Notes: a model not told the origin generated them from the sequence alone. Positions 16,169 through 25,108 are shown, counted from the stretch's first letter. The stretch: DNA of 64,000 nucleotides from Luteimicrobium sp042670205 (GCF_042670205.1 NZ_JBHUWD010000006.1:62001-126000); one strand, 5' to 3'. Program-made: numbers and translations.

Positions 16169-16755
16169 CCGCGTTCGCGGAGCCCCCGGCGGACCCGTTC
16201 CCCCTCCTGGCGGAGTGGCTCCCCGCCCCCTGCTCCGGCGAGACGCCGGTCATGACGCTGTCCACGACGGGCGTCGACGGGTACCCCGCCGCGCGGACCG
16301 TGCTGCTGTCGCTGTTCGACGGCGCCCGGGTGCACTTCCACACGGACTCGCGCTCGCGCAAGGCCGTCGAGCTCGGCGTCGACCCGCGCGCCACCGTCAC
16401 CGTGCTCCAGCTCGAGGCGGCCCGCCAGGTCGTGGTCACGGGGGACGTCGCGCCCGTCACCGCGGCGGAGGCGCTCGCTGCCTACCGGGCCCGCAGCCGC
16501 TACCTCCAGCTGCTCGCGTGGCTCAACGACGTCGGGACGGCGCAGCTCGACCCCGGCGAGCGCCGGGCACGGTGGGCGGCGTTCGACGCCGCCCACCCGG
16601 CTCCGCTCGACCCGCCCCCGACGTGGCGGGGCTACGCGATCACGCCCGTGCGGGTCGTGCTCTGGCAGGGCGACGACGACGGTCCCAGCACGCGGGTCGC
16701 GTACGAGCTCGACCGGAAGTCGGGCGAGTGGACGAGCGAACGGTGGGCCGGCTGA
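16165..16755 (+). CDS. Pyridoxamine 5'-phosphate oxidase family flavoprotein (PdxH-like)
   Basis: 196 residues from GTG 16165, overlapping the upstream stop by four bases. The split-barrel FMN domain shows MTLSTTGVDGYPAARTVLL, HTDSRSRKAVEL and the PdxH-like C-terminal GYAITPVRVVLWQG. It could be a true PNP/PMP oxidase, supplying PLP for the aminotransferase at 22236, or a related FMN enzyme acting in the pathway. Its tight placement between the creatininase and allantoinase genes favours a pathway role. The next ATG overlaps its stop. Confidence 0.75.
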   Translation: MTAFAEPPADPFPLLAEWLPAPCSGETPVMTLSTTGVDGYPAARTVLLSLFDGARVHFHTDSRSRKAVELGVDPRATVTVLQLEAARQVVVTGDVAPVTAAEALAAYRARSRYLQLLAWLNDVGTAQLDPGERRARWAAFDAAHPAPLDPPPTWRGYAITPVRVVLWQGDDDGPSTRVAYELDRKSGEWTSERWAG

Positions 16756-18113
16756 TGCCCGGCGACGTCCTCGACCTGGTGTTCCGGGGCCGCGTCGTGC
16801 TCCCCGACGGCGAACCGCACGCGGCCGTCGGCGTCGCGGGCGGCCGGATCGCCGTCGTCGCCGAGCACCACGCTCCGCTCCCCGCGCTCGACGAGCGCGT
16901 CCTCGCGCCCGACGAGGTGCTCGTCCCCGGCCTCGTCGACACCCACGTCCACGTCAACGAGCCCGGCCGCACGGAGTGGGAAGGCTTCGCCACGGCCACC
17001 GCCGCGGCCGCGGCCGGCGGCGTCACGACCATCGTCGACATGCCCCTGAACTCCGTCCCGCCGACCGTCTCGCCCGAGGCGCTCGCGGTCAAGCGGGCGG
17101 CCGCCGACCGGGCGGTGTCCGTGGACGTCGGGTTCTGGGGCGGGGCCGTGCCCGCGAGCCTCGGGCACCTGCGCGAGCTCCACGACGCCGGCGTGTTCGG
17201 CTTCAAGTGCTTCCTCGCGCCCAGCGGGGTCGACGAGTTCCCGCACCTCGACCGTGGGCAGCTCGACGCGGCCCTCGACGAGCTCGCCGCCTTCGACGGA
17301 CTGCTCATCGTGCACGCCGAGGACCCCGACGCCCTGCCGCACGGGTACGGCGGCGGCCGGCACTACGCGGGTTACCTCGCGTCGCGCCCCGACGCGGCCG
17401 AGGTCGCCGCCGTCGAGCACGTCGTCGCGGGGGTCCGGCGCACGGGCGGTCGCGCGCACGTCCTGCACGTCTCGAGCGCGCAGGTGCTGCCCGTCCTGCG
17501 GGCCGCGAAGGCCGAGGGGCTGCGGATCACGGCCGAGACGTGCCCGCACTACCTCACCTTCGCCGACGATGACGTCCCCGACGGCGCGACGCGGTTCAAG
17601 TGCGCGCCGCCGATCCGGGACTCCCGCAACCAGGACCTCCTGTGGGAGGCCCTCGACGACGGCACGATCGACCTCGTCGTGACCGACCACTCGCCGTCGA
17701 CCGTCGAGCTCAAGACCGCGGGCGGAGGCGACTTCGGCGCGGCCTGGGGCGGGATCGCCGGGCTGCAGCTCGGGCTCGCGGCCGTCTGGACGCACGCCGC
17801 CCGGCGCGGCGTCCCGCTCGAACACGTCGTCCGCTGGATGGCGACCGCGACGGCCCGGTTCGTCGGGCTCGACGACCGCGGGGCGATCGTCCCCGGTCGG
17901 CGCGCGGACCTCGCGCTGGTCGCGCCGGACGCCGAGCTGCGGGTCGACGCCGCGCGCCTGCTCCACCGCAACCCCGTGACCGCCTACGACGGCGCGCTGC
18001 TGCGCGGCGTCGTGCGCGAGACCTGGCTCGCGGGCGTCCCCGTCCGGGCCGGGGAGCCACGCGGCGCGCTGCTCTCGCGCGACGGGCTCGTCCCCGTCGC
18101 CGCGACCCGCTGA
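16755..18113 (+). CDS. allB: Allantoinase
   Basis: 452 residues from ATG 16755. The cyclic amidohydrolase site is complete: DTHVHVNEPG (first two Zn His), the carboxylated-Lys position in GFKCFLAPSG, His in IVHAEDP and HVLHVSSA, and Asp in VVTDHSPST. ETCPHYLTF and KCAPPIR are typical of AllB rather than dihydropyrimidinase. It hydrolyses allantoin to allantoate, the step before the hydrolase at 20959. An alternative GTG 12 bases upstream would add only four residues. It overlaps the PNPOx gene by one base. Confidence 0.92.
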   Translation: MPGDVLDLVFRGRVVLPDGEPHAAVGVAGGRIAVVAEHHAPLPALDERVLAPDEVLVPGLVDTHVHVNEPGRTEWEGFATATAAAAAGGVTTIVDMPLNSVPPTVSPEALAVKRAAADRAVSVDVGFWGGAVPASLGHLRELHDAGVFGFKCFLAPSGVDEFPHLDRGQLDAALDELAAFDGLLIVHAEDPDALPHGYGGGRHYAGYLASRPDAAEVAAVEHVVAGVRRTGGRAHVLHVSSAQVLPVLRAAKAEGLRITAETCPHYLTFADDDVPDGATRFKCAPPIRDSRNQDLLWEALDDGTIDLVVTDHSPSTVELKTAGGGDFGAAWGGIAGLQLGLAAVWTHAARRGVPLEHVVRWMATATARFVGLDDRGAIVPGRRADLALVAPDAELRVDAARLLHRNPVTAYDGALLRGVVRETWLAGVPVRAGEPRGALLSRDGLVPVAATR

Positions 18114-18136
18114 CCCACCCACCGAGAGGATCCGAG

Positions 18137-18997
18137 ATGGCCTACACCCTCACGAGCCACCGCTACGGCAAGGCCGAGAACCACATCGTCCGGGTCTACC
18201 GCGACTGCCCGCGGCACGAGATCCGCGACCTCACCGTGACGACGGCGATGCGCGGCGAGTTCGACGACGCCTACCTGACGGGCGACCAGTCGAAGGTGCT
18301 GCCCACGGACACCCAGAAGAACACGGCCTTCGTGTACGCCAAGCAGCACGGCGGCGGGACGGTCGAGGAGTACGCGCTCGCGCTGGCGAAGCACTTCGTC
18401 GACGACGTCGACCCGATCCACGGCGCCCAGGTCGACGTGCTGGTCGACGCGTGGGAGCGGGTCGTCGTCGACGGCGAGGAGCACGACCACACCTGGGTGC
18501 GCCGCGGGCCGGAGAACCGGACGGTGACCGTGACGGTCGACGGCAAGGGGACGGGGCAGAAGGCGACCGTCGGCGGCGGCATCCGCGACCTCGTCATCCT
18601 CAAGTCGACGGGCAGCGAGTTCCACGACTTCCTCAGCGACGGCTTCACGACGCTCGAGGAGACCAAGGACCGGATCCTCGCGACCGCGATCGACGCGACG
18701 TGGGAGTTCTCCGCGACCCCGCCCGACTGGGACGCCGCCTACGCGGCGATCCGGGCCGCCGTCGTCGGGACGTTCGCGACCCTGCACTCGCTCGCGCTCC
18801 AGCAGACGCTCTGGCACATCGGCGGGGCTGTCCTCGACGCCGTGCCCGAGGTCGCGTCGATCTCGATCGTCGCGCCCAACAAGCACCACTTCCTCTACGA
18901 CTTCTCGCGGTTCGACACCGAGGTGCGGAACGCCGGCGAGGTCTTCCACGCCGACGACCGCCCGTACGGCCTCATCGAGGCGACGGTGTCCCGGTGA
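18137..18997 (+). CDS. Urate oxidase (cofactor-free uricase)
   Basis: 286 residues, the usual length, made of two T-fold domains. The catalytic Lys sits in YGKAENHIVRV, the Thr in PTDTQKNTAFVYAK, and the C-terminal His in APNKHHFLYD. It converts urate and O2 to 5-hydroxyisourate and H2O2 in the cytoplasm; the product goes to the two-domain enzyme at 20117. GAGAGGA precedes the ATG. It follows allantoinase by 23 bases in the same operon. No catalase lies nearby to remove the peroxide. Confidence 0.93.
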   Translation: MAYTLTSHRYGKAENHIVRVYRDCPRHEIRDLTVTTAMRGEFDDAYLTGDQSKVLPTDTQKNTAFVYAKQHGGGTVEEYALALAKHFVDDVDPIHGAQVDVLVDAWERVVVDGEEHDHTWVRRGPENRTVTVTVDGKGTGQKATVGGGIRDLVILKSTGSEFHDFLSDGFTTLEETKDRILATAIDATWEFSATPPDWDAAYAAIRAAVVGTFATLHSLALQQTLWHIGGAVLDAVPEVASISIVAPNKHHFLYDFSRFDTEVRNAGEVFHADDRPYGLIEATVSR

Positions 18998-19062
18998 CCG
19001 CGGTGGAGGCGGAGTGGGCCGTGGCAGGGGGGCGTCACGTGAGGCGGCCGGGCGAGGGGCGC

Positions 19063-19545
19063 ATGCAATGGCCCGCCGACGACGCCGCGTGGCTCGCCCG
19101 CGCCGTCGAGCTCGCCGTCGCGAACGTGGGGGCCGGCGGCGGGCCGTTCGGCGCCGTCGTGGTGCGGGCGGGTGCGCTCGTCGCCGAAGGGGCGAACAGC
19201 GTGACCCGGGACAACGACCCCACCGCTCATGCGGAGGTCAACGCGCTGCGCGCCGCCGGGCGCGCGATCGGGTCGTTCGACCTCGCCGGGACCACGCTGT
19301 ACAGCTCGTGCGAGCCGTGCCCGCTGTGCCTGTCGGCGTCGCTCTGGGCTCGCGTGGACCGGGTGGTCTTCGCGGCGGACCGGCACGACGCGGCTGACGC
19401 CGGCTTCGACGACGGCGAGTTCTACGACCGCCTCGCGACCGACCGGGCGACCTGGACCCTGCCGCGGGTCGCCTCGCTGCGCATCGCGACGTCCACGCTC
19501 CCCTTCGAGCACTGGTCGGTCCACGCGACGCGCGTGGAGTACTGA
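19063..19545 (+). CDS. Guanine-deaminase-like nucleoside/base deaminase (CDA fold)
   Basis: 160 residues from ATG 19063, chosen because GAGGGG lies six bases upstream; a GTG at 18994 overlapping the uricase stop is possible but its extra residues look non-family. The zinc site is PTAHAEVNALR and SCEPCPLCLS. The stretch AADRHDAADAGFDDGEFYD resembles Bacillus-type guanine deaminase. It likely converts guanine to xanthine, feeding the uricase branch once xanthine is oxidised. It is the last gene of the rightward operon. Confidence 0.75.
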   Translation: MQWPADDAAWLARAVELAVANVGAGGGPFGAVVVRAGALVAEGANSVTRDNDPTAHAEVNALRAAGRAIGSFDLAGTTLYSSCEPCPLCLSASLWARVDRVVFAADRHDAADAGFDDGEFYDRLATDRATWTLPRVASLRIATSTLPFEHWSVHATRVEY

Positions 19546-19591
19546 CGGGGGCGAACCCCACGGGCGTGACGGGTCGGTCGTGCGCCGGGTC

Positions 19592-20057
19592 TCACTGACC
19601 CGTGCGGCCGTCGACGCGCTCGCGCCGCAGGTCCGCATGCCCGCAGTGGCGGGCGTACTCCTCGATCAGATGGACGACGACGTCGCGCACCTCCCACGGC
19701 TCGCCGGGGACGAAGGGGGCGCCCAGGTCGTCGTAGCGCGCCAGGACGTCGCGTGCGTGCGCTACCTCGCGTCCCCAGGACTCCCAGGCCTCGGCCACGC
19801 ACGCGTCGGGACCAGTGGTGCTCGATCCGCGCCAGGTGACGCACCAGGCCGAGCAGGCTCAGTGTGCTCGGCGGGACCGACCGCAGCGCCAGCTGCTCCG
19901 CGGTGAGGTCCTCGCACTTCATGACGAGCGTCGTCCGGTAGCGCTCGAGGTACTGCTGCAGGGTCGCGCGCTCGCCGACGGGCGGCTCGCCCAGGTCGCG
20001 GGGGTCGTCCACGGGGTCCAACCAGAACGCGCGTCGTCCTCGCTGGTGCTCGGCCAT
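19592..20057 (-). pseudogene. DinB-family (DUF664) protein, frameshifted
   Basis: The N-terminal half (MAEHQRGRRAFWLDP to LARIEHHW) reads in one frame from ATG 20057. The C-terminal half (AEAWESWGREVAHARDVL to HADLRRERVDGRTGQ) reads in another frame and stops at 19592. The break is near 19800-19820. Intact relatives have roughly 25 more residues between HHW and AEAW, so a small deletion with frame loss is likely rather than a single base error. These proteins are predicted mycothiol-dependent metal enzymes. It lies between the two converging purine operons. Confidence 0.7.
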
Positions 20058-20116
20058 GGGCCGAGTCCACCAGCGGGCCGGGCGGGGAGCAGGCGGCGCC
20101 CGCATCCCCCGGGCAA

Positions 20117-20962
20117 TCAGCTGCCGCGGTAGGTGGAGTAGCCGAACGGGCTGAGCAGGAGGGGGACGTGCAGGTGCGCGTCGTCCGGCCCGACGACAAA
20201 GGTCACCGCGACCTCGGGGAAGAACGCCCCGGCTCCGCCGTCCTCGTCGGCGGACTCGGCCAGGTATTCGGCGGTGTCGAACGTGAGCCGGTACGGGCCC
20301 GGTGCGAGCGTGGCCGGCCCGAGGGTGCGGACCCGGCCGTCGTCGTCGGTCACGCCCGAGCCGACCTCGCGTGGGCCGCCGTCGGCGAGCGCCTCGAGAC
20401 GGACCGGCACCCCCGGCGCCGGGCGGCCCGACGCGGTGTCGAGCACGTGCGTGGTGACGAGGCTCGGGGCGAACGTCGCGCGCAGCCGCAGCGCCATGAT
20501 CTCGCGCAGCTGCGCGGCGACGGTCGCGAGCTCGGCGTCGTCGTCGAGGTCCAGGCGGCGCTCGAGCTCGGCGAGGACCTCGGCTCGCGTGCGGCGCGCG
20601 GCGCGGATCAGGAAGACCCGGCCGAACCGCTGCTCGTACGCGCGGTTCCCCGCGGCCAGGCGCGCCGCGAGCTCGGCGTCGTCCGCGTCCGACGACGCCT
20701 GCTCGGCCTGCGAGAAGCGTGCCTCGGCCTCGCCGTGGGTCGCCGTCGGGCGCTCGCCGATGCGCGGGTGCGCCGCCAGGGCCTCGTCGACCTCGGCCTC
20801 GGTCAGTGGGGCCGCCGCGACGGTCGCCGCCTCGACGAGCGCGTCGACCGACGCGTAGGGAGCACCCGCGAGCACGTCGTCGGCCCAGCGGCGCACCGCG
20901 AGCACGGGCGGGAGCGCGTCCCGCAGGTCGTCCGCGGTGAGGGGGGCAGGCGGTCGGGTCAC
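20117..20962 (-). CDS. Bifunctional OHCU decarboxylase / 5-hydroxyisourate hydrolase
   Basis: 281 residues from GTG 20962. Residues 1 to about 165 are OHCU decarboxylase (HPRIGERP with the catalytic His, SQAEQASSDADD). From about 170 follows a transthyretin-like HIU hydrolase (LVTTHVLDTASGRPAPGVPV) ending in the diagnostic C-terminal YRGS. The two reactions turn 5-hydroxyisourate into S-allantoin. The domain order equals that of plant allantoin synthase, whereas Bacillus PucL fuses the decarboxylase to urate oxidase. It is the last gene of the leftward operon and overlaps the previous stop (GTGA). Confidence 0.92.
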   Translation of the reverse strand: MTRPPAPLTADDLRDALPPVLAVRRWADDVLAGAPYASVDALVEAATVAAAPLTEAEVDEALAAHPRIGERPTATHGEAEARFSQAEQASSDADDAELAARLAAGNRAYEQRFGRVFLIRAARRTRAEVLAELERRLDLDDDAELATVAAQLREIMALRLRATFAPSLVTTHVLDTASGRPAPGVPVRLEALADGGPREVGSGVTDDDGRVRTLGPATLAPGPYRLTFDTAEYLAESADEDGGAGAFFPEVAVTFVVGPDDAHLHVPLLLSPFGYSTYRGS

Positions 20963-22239
20963 GAGCCCGCCTCCGAGGTCCGGGCGAGCTTCGCGACGGT
21001 CGCCGCGAAGGCGTCGAGCGCGACCGCGACGTCCGCCTCGGTGACGATCTCGTCGGGACTGTGGCTGACGCCGCCGTTCCCGTTGCGCACGAACAGCATG
21101 CCCACGGGCGCGACGCCCGCGACGACCATCGCGTCGTGGCCGGCGCGCGACCACAGGGTCGGCGGCTCGACGACGCCCGCCGCCCAGGCGCCCGCGCGGA
21201 CGGCGTCCTGCAGCCAGGGGGCGCACGCGACGGCGTCGGCGCGGTAGGTCTCGGTCGCGTCGAACCGGAGCCCCCGGGCCGCCACGATCCGCTCGGCGGC
21301 CGCCGCGATCCGGTCCCACGCGGCGTCGCGCGCGGCGTCGTCCTCGGCGCGCAGGTCGAGGCTCAGCTCGACGAGCCCGGGGACCACGTTCACCCCGCCC
21401 GGGAAGGCCTGCAGTCGCCCGACGGTCGCGACGACGCCCGACGACCGGCCGACCCGCTCGACCTCGACGACGAGCTCCGCGGCCCCGACCAGGGCGTCGC
21501 GGCGCCGGTCGTAGGGGGTGCCGCCCGCGTGCCCCGCGTGCCCGGTGACGGTGAGCGCGAACCGCCGCGCGCCGGCGATCGAGGACACGACCGCGAGCGG
21601 CAGGTCGGCGTCCTCGAGGGCCGGGCCCTGCTCGATGTGGGCCTCGAGGTAAGCGAGCACCGATCCCGGTGCACGGGCGGCGTCACCGACCGTGGCCGGG
21701 TCGAGCCCGTACGCGCGGAACGCGTCGGCGAGCGCCACCCCGTCGGCGTCGGCGTAGGCCCACCAGTCCTCGACCCACGAGCCGGCGAGCGCCCGCGAGC
21801 CGCTGAGCGCGCTGCCGAACCGCGTGCCCTCCTCGTCCGAGAACGCGACGACCTCGAGCGCGAAGGGCAGCTCGCCGGGCGGGGTCCCTCGGGCGACCTC
21901 GATCGCGAGCAGCACTCCCAGCATGCCGTCGTACCGGCCCGCGTCGGGGACGGTGTCGAGGTGCGAGCCCAGGAGCACCGCGGGCAGACCAGGGCGCGCG
22001 CCCTCGATCCGCCCGCACACGTTCCCCGCGGCGTCCTCGTGGACGACGAGGCCTGCCCCCCGCATCCAGGCTCCGACGAGGTCGGCCGCTGCACGGTGCT
22101 CGGGCGTGAGGTGGGTGCGTTCGAGCGCGTCCGGGCGGGCGCTGAACGCCGCGAGCTCGTCGGCACGGGCCATGATCCGCGCGGCGGCGGCGGCAATGGC
22201 GGTGGTCGCCGCGTCCCGCGCCGCGGAGGTCGTCGTCAT
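20959..22239 (-). CDS. allC: Allantoate amidohydrolase (M20 family)
   Basis: 426 residues from ATG 22239. The M20 metal motifs are GSHLDTVPDAG near residue 80, YDGMLGV, FSDEEGTRF, EAHIEQGP and the C-terminal SRAGHDAM. The family includes allantoate amidohydrolase, ureidoglycolate hydrolase and N-carbamoyl amino acid hydrolases; the neighbourhood points to allantoate -> ureidoglycine + NH3 + CO2. Start and stop codons overlap both neighbours by four bases, so it is translationally coupled with the aminotransferase upstream and the bifunctional enzyme downstream. Confidence 0.88.
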   Translation of the reverse strand: MTTTSAARDAATTAIAAAAARIMARADELAAFSARPDALERTHLTPEHRAAADLVGAWMRGAGLVVHEDAAGNVCGRIEGARPGLPAVLLGSHLDTVPDAGRYDGMLGVLLAIEVARGTPPGELPFALEVVAFSDEEGTRFGSALSGSRALAGSWVEDWWAYADADGVALADAFRAYGLDPATVGDAARAPGSVLAYLEAHIEQGPALEDADLPLAVVSSIAGARRFALTVTGHAGHAGGTPYDRRRDALVGAAELVVEVERVGRSSGVVATVGRLQAFPGGVNVVPGLVELSLDLRAEDDAARDAAWDRIAAAAERIVAARGLRFDATETYRADAVACAPWLQDAVRAGAWAAGVVEPPTLWSRAGHDAMVVAGVAPVGMLFVRNGNGGVSHSPDEIVTEADVAVALDAFAATVAKLARTSEAGS

Positions 22240-23504
22240 GCCGCCGCCTCGTAGTGCTCGAGCGCCGCGCCGACGCCGCCTCCCGCGGTGACCGGCACCC
22301 CGCCCGTGCGCAGCACGTGCTCGAGGGCGGCCAGCGTCGTGAGGACGGTGTCCCGCCGCGCGTTGTAGCCCATGACGCCGATCCGCCAGATCCGGCCGTG
22401 GAGCGGCCCGAACGACGTGCCGATCTCGATCGCGAAGTCCCGCAGGAGCGCGGCGCGCGCGGCCTCCCCGTCGATGCCGTCCGGGATCTCGACCCCGACG
22501 ACGTTGTTCATCCGGTGCGCCTGGTCGCCGAACAGCGTGAGGCCCAGCCCGGTGAGCCCGGCCGTCATCGCGGCTCCGTGCAGGGCGTGCCGGGCGACCG
22601 CGGCGTCCATGCCCTCCTCGGCGAGCAGGCGCGCGCACTCGTGCGCCGCGTAGAGCATCGACGTCGCCTCGGTGTGGTGGTTGAGCCGCTCGGGGCCCCA
22701 GTACGCCAGGATCTGGCCCAGGTCGAGGTAGTTGGAGCGAATCCGGTCGCGCCCCGGCGGTGTGTCGTCGTCGGGGTGGTCGCGCAGCCCCGCCTCGACG
22801 CTCGTGCGGCGTCGGACCACCTCAGCGGCCCGGTCGGAGAGGCTGACCGGCGACGACCCCGCGGGCCCGCCGAGGCACTTCTGCAGGCCCGCGGTCGCGG
22901 CGTCGACGCCCCAGTCGTCCATCGCGAACGCGTTGCCCCCGAGCGAGGCCGTGACGTCCGTGTACAGGAGGGTGCCGCGCTCGCGGCAGACGGCGCCGAT
23001 CTCCTCGAGCGGCTGCGCGACCGTCGTCGAGGTGTCGCCGTGGACCAGGGCGAGGAGGTGGGGCCGGGTCGCGTCGAGGGCCGCCACGAGCTCCGACGTC
23101 GGGAAGACCGTGCCCCACTCGCGCTCGACGACGTGCACCTCGGCGCCCGCACGCTCCGAGATCTCGCGCAGCAGGTGCCCGAAGCGGCCGAAGACCGGGA
23201 CGAGCACGCGGTCGCCTGGCGACACCAGCGAGACGATCGCCGCCTCGATCCCCGCGCGCGAGGTGCCGTCGACCAGGAGGGTCGCGTCGTTCGTCGTTCG
23301 GAAGACGGTGCGGTAGAGCGCCTGCGTCTGCGCCATGTACCCGGTCATCACGGGGTCGTACTGCCCGACGAGCGCCGCTGACATGGCGCGCAGCACACGC
23401 GGGTCGGCGTCGATCGGGCCGGGTCCCATGAGGAGGCGGCGGGGAGGGTCGACGGCCTCGGGCGCCGCTGCGGGCGCTTCCGGGCGGGTGTCGAGGGTCG
23501 TCAT
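22236..23504 (-). CDS. pucG: (S)-ureidoglycine-glyoxylate aminotransferase
   Basis: 422 residues from ATG 23504, a class V PLP enzyme. LLMGPGPIDADPRVLRAM opens the fold as in PucG; DGTSRAGIEA and HGDTSTTVAQP contact the cofactor, and the Schiff-base Lys is in AGLQKCLGGPAG. PucG moves the amino group of ureidoglycine to glyoxylate, giving oxalurate and glycine. Because it sits next to allantoate amidohydrolase and a predicted oxalurate hydrolase, this is preferred over alanine-glyoxylate aminotransferase. It overlaps both neighbours through ATGA. Confidence 0.88.
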   Translation of the reverse strand: MTTLDTRPEAPAAAPEAVDPPRRLLMGPGPIDADPRVLRAMSAALVGQYDPVMTGYMAQTQALYRTVFRTTNDATLLVDGTSRAGIEAAIVSLVSPGDRVLVPVFGRFGHLLREISERAGAEVHVVEREWGTVFPTSELVAALDATRPHLLALVHGDTSTTVAQPLEEIGAVCRERGTLLYTDVTASLGGNAFAMDDWGVDAATAGLQKCLGGPAGSSPVSLSDRAAEVVRRRTSVEAGLRDHPDDDTPPGRDRIRSNYLDLGQILAYWGPERLNHHTEATSMLYAAHECARLLAEEGMDAAVARHALHGAAMTAGLTGLGLTLFGDQAHRMNNVVGVEIPDGIDGEAARAALLRDFAIEIGTSFGPLHGRIWRIGVMGYNARRDTVLTTLAALEHVLRTGGVPVTAGGGVGAALEHYEAAA

Positions 23505-25108
23505 GGTGCGGTCCTGTCGGGTCGGGCGGTCACGGGGTCTTCTCGGCGCGAGGCGCGCAGCGCCCCAGCGACCTGCTGCGCGAGGGCGAGCGTCGCGAGG
23601 TCGCCGTCGCGCATCCCGACGAACCCGAGGCCGACCGGTGCGCCGTCGACGCCCATCAGGGGTGCCGAGACCGAGGGGCGGCCGGTGATCCCCGCGAGGC
23701 ACGTGAGCCGGAGCGTGGCCGTCCGGCTCGCCTCGACGACGCCCTCCGGGGCCGTGGCGTCCGGGGCGGGCGAGGACGCGGACGGGAGCAGGAGGACCCG
23801 GCCGTCGGCGTGCTCCTCGATGCGCTCGCGGGCCTCCGCGACGGCGCGGTCGGCGGCGGCCGCCTCGGCGGCCGTCACCTGCGACGCGGCCCTGAACCGC
23901 GCTGCGACCTCGGGGCCGAGCGCTCCCGGGTGCGCCGTCACCCACGGGCCGTGCTGCCGCCACGCCTCGTACGCCTGGGTGACCCGGAAGGCCTCGTACA
24001 GCTCGCCCAGGTCGCCGACGTCGACCGCGACCGGGTCGACGTCGAAGCCGGCGGCGGTCAGGGCCGCGACGGTCCGCCGGAACTCCTCGGCCACGGACCG
24101 GTCGAGGCCCGCCGACCAGAGGTCGACCACGGCCAGGCGCCCGGCCCCCGCGCGCTGCTGCGCGCCCGCGAGGCCGACGCAGGCGACGTCGAGCAGGGTC
24201 GCGGCGTCGCGCGCGAGCCAGCCCACGGTGTCGTAGCGCGGCGCGAGCGGGACCAGGCCCGCCCGGGAGACGGCGTCGTGCGTCGTCCGCAGGCCCCAAA
24301 GTCCCTGGTAGGACGCGGGCACCCGGATCGAGCCCGCGGTGTCGGTCCCGAGCCCGACGTCGGCCTGGCCGAGCGCGACAGCGGTGGCGGGCCCGCTCGA
24401 CGAGCCGCCGGGCAGCCCGCCCGGGACCGCCGGGTTCACGGGCGTGCCGTAGTGCGGGTTGCGACCCGCGACGCTGTACGCGAGCTCGTCCGTGCGCGCG
24501 ATCCCGACGACGTCCGCGCCCGCGTCGAGCAGCGCGCGGACCGCCGGTGCGTGGGCCGGCTCTGGCGAGCGCTCGGCGAGGAACGCGGGCACGCCGGCCC
24601 CCACCGCGTACCCGGCGACGGCGAAGAGGTCCTTGACCGCGACCGTCCGCCCGCGCAGCGGCCCGTCGGGCGCGCCCGCGACGAGCGGGGTGCCCGCGAC
24701 CCGCCACACGGAGCCGTCGATCGCGGCCGGGGGAGTGTGGCTCACGTGGGCTGCGGCGACCTTCCAGCCGGCGGCCCCGCGCCGCCAGAGCTGGGTCTGC
24801 TGCCCGACGCCGCCCCCGTCGTTCCGGGTGACGGCGACGACGAGGGCCGCGTCGTCGGTGGCCCGCTGGACGTGCACCCGGCTGATCGTCCGGGCCGGGG
24901 CACCGCCCCGTGTCGCCCGGTACGCGGAGATCCGCTCGTGCCCGACGAGCAGGCCGGCGGCGTCACCGCGGAGCGTGCCCGGCCCGGGGGCGAACAACCG
25001 GTCGAGCGCCGCGAGGTCGTCGGACCCGAGCGCCGTCTCGTAGGCGCGGAACGCCTCGGGCAGCCCCTCAGGGGCGGGGTCGCCCGCGAACGTGGCCGGG
25101 ACCGTCAT
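23501..25108 (-). CDS. HpxZ/AtzH-like domain fused to amidase (predicted oxalurate amidohydrolase)
   Basis: 535 residues from ATG 25108. Residues 1 to about 125 form a SnoaL-like DUF3225 domain (LPEAFRAYETALGSDDLAALDRLF, VGHERISAYRATRG). The rest is an amidase-signature enzyme with Lys in AVKDLFAVAG, GGSSSGPATAVA and the nucleophile in GTDTAGSIRVP. In the Klebsiella hpxWXYZ system, HpxZ (DUF3225) and HpxY (amidase) are separate proteins of the oxalurate step; AtzH/AtzE are the cyanurate-pathway counterparts. Here they are one chain, directly after the aminotransferase that makes oxalurate. Activity is inferred from family and context. Confidence 0.8.
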   Translation of the reverse strand: MTVPATFAGDPAPEGLPEAFRAYETALGSDDLAALDRLFAPGPGTLRGDAAGLLVGHERISAYRATRGGAPARTISRVHVQRATDDAALVVAVTRNDGGGVGQQTQLWRRGAAGWKVAAAHVSHTPPAAIDGSVWRVAGTPLVAGAPDGPLRGRTVAVKDLFAVAGYAVGAGVPAFLAERSPEPAHAPAVRALLDAGADVVGIARTDELAYSVAGRNPHYGTPVNPAVPGGLPGGSSSGPATAVALGQADVGLGTDTAGSIRVPASYQGLWGLRTTHDAVSRAGLVPLAPRYDTVGWLARDAATLLDVACVGLAGAQQRAGAGRLAVVDLWSAGLDRSVAEEFRRTVAALTAAGFDVDPVAVDVGDLGELYEAFRVTQAYEAWRQHGPWVTAHPGALGPEVAARFRAASQVTAAEAAAADRAVAEARERIEEHADGRVLLLPSASSPAPDATAPEGVVEASRTATLRLTCLAGITGRPSVSAPLMGVDGAPVGLGFVGMRDGDLATLALAQQVAGALRASRREDPVTARPDRTAP

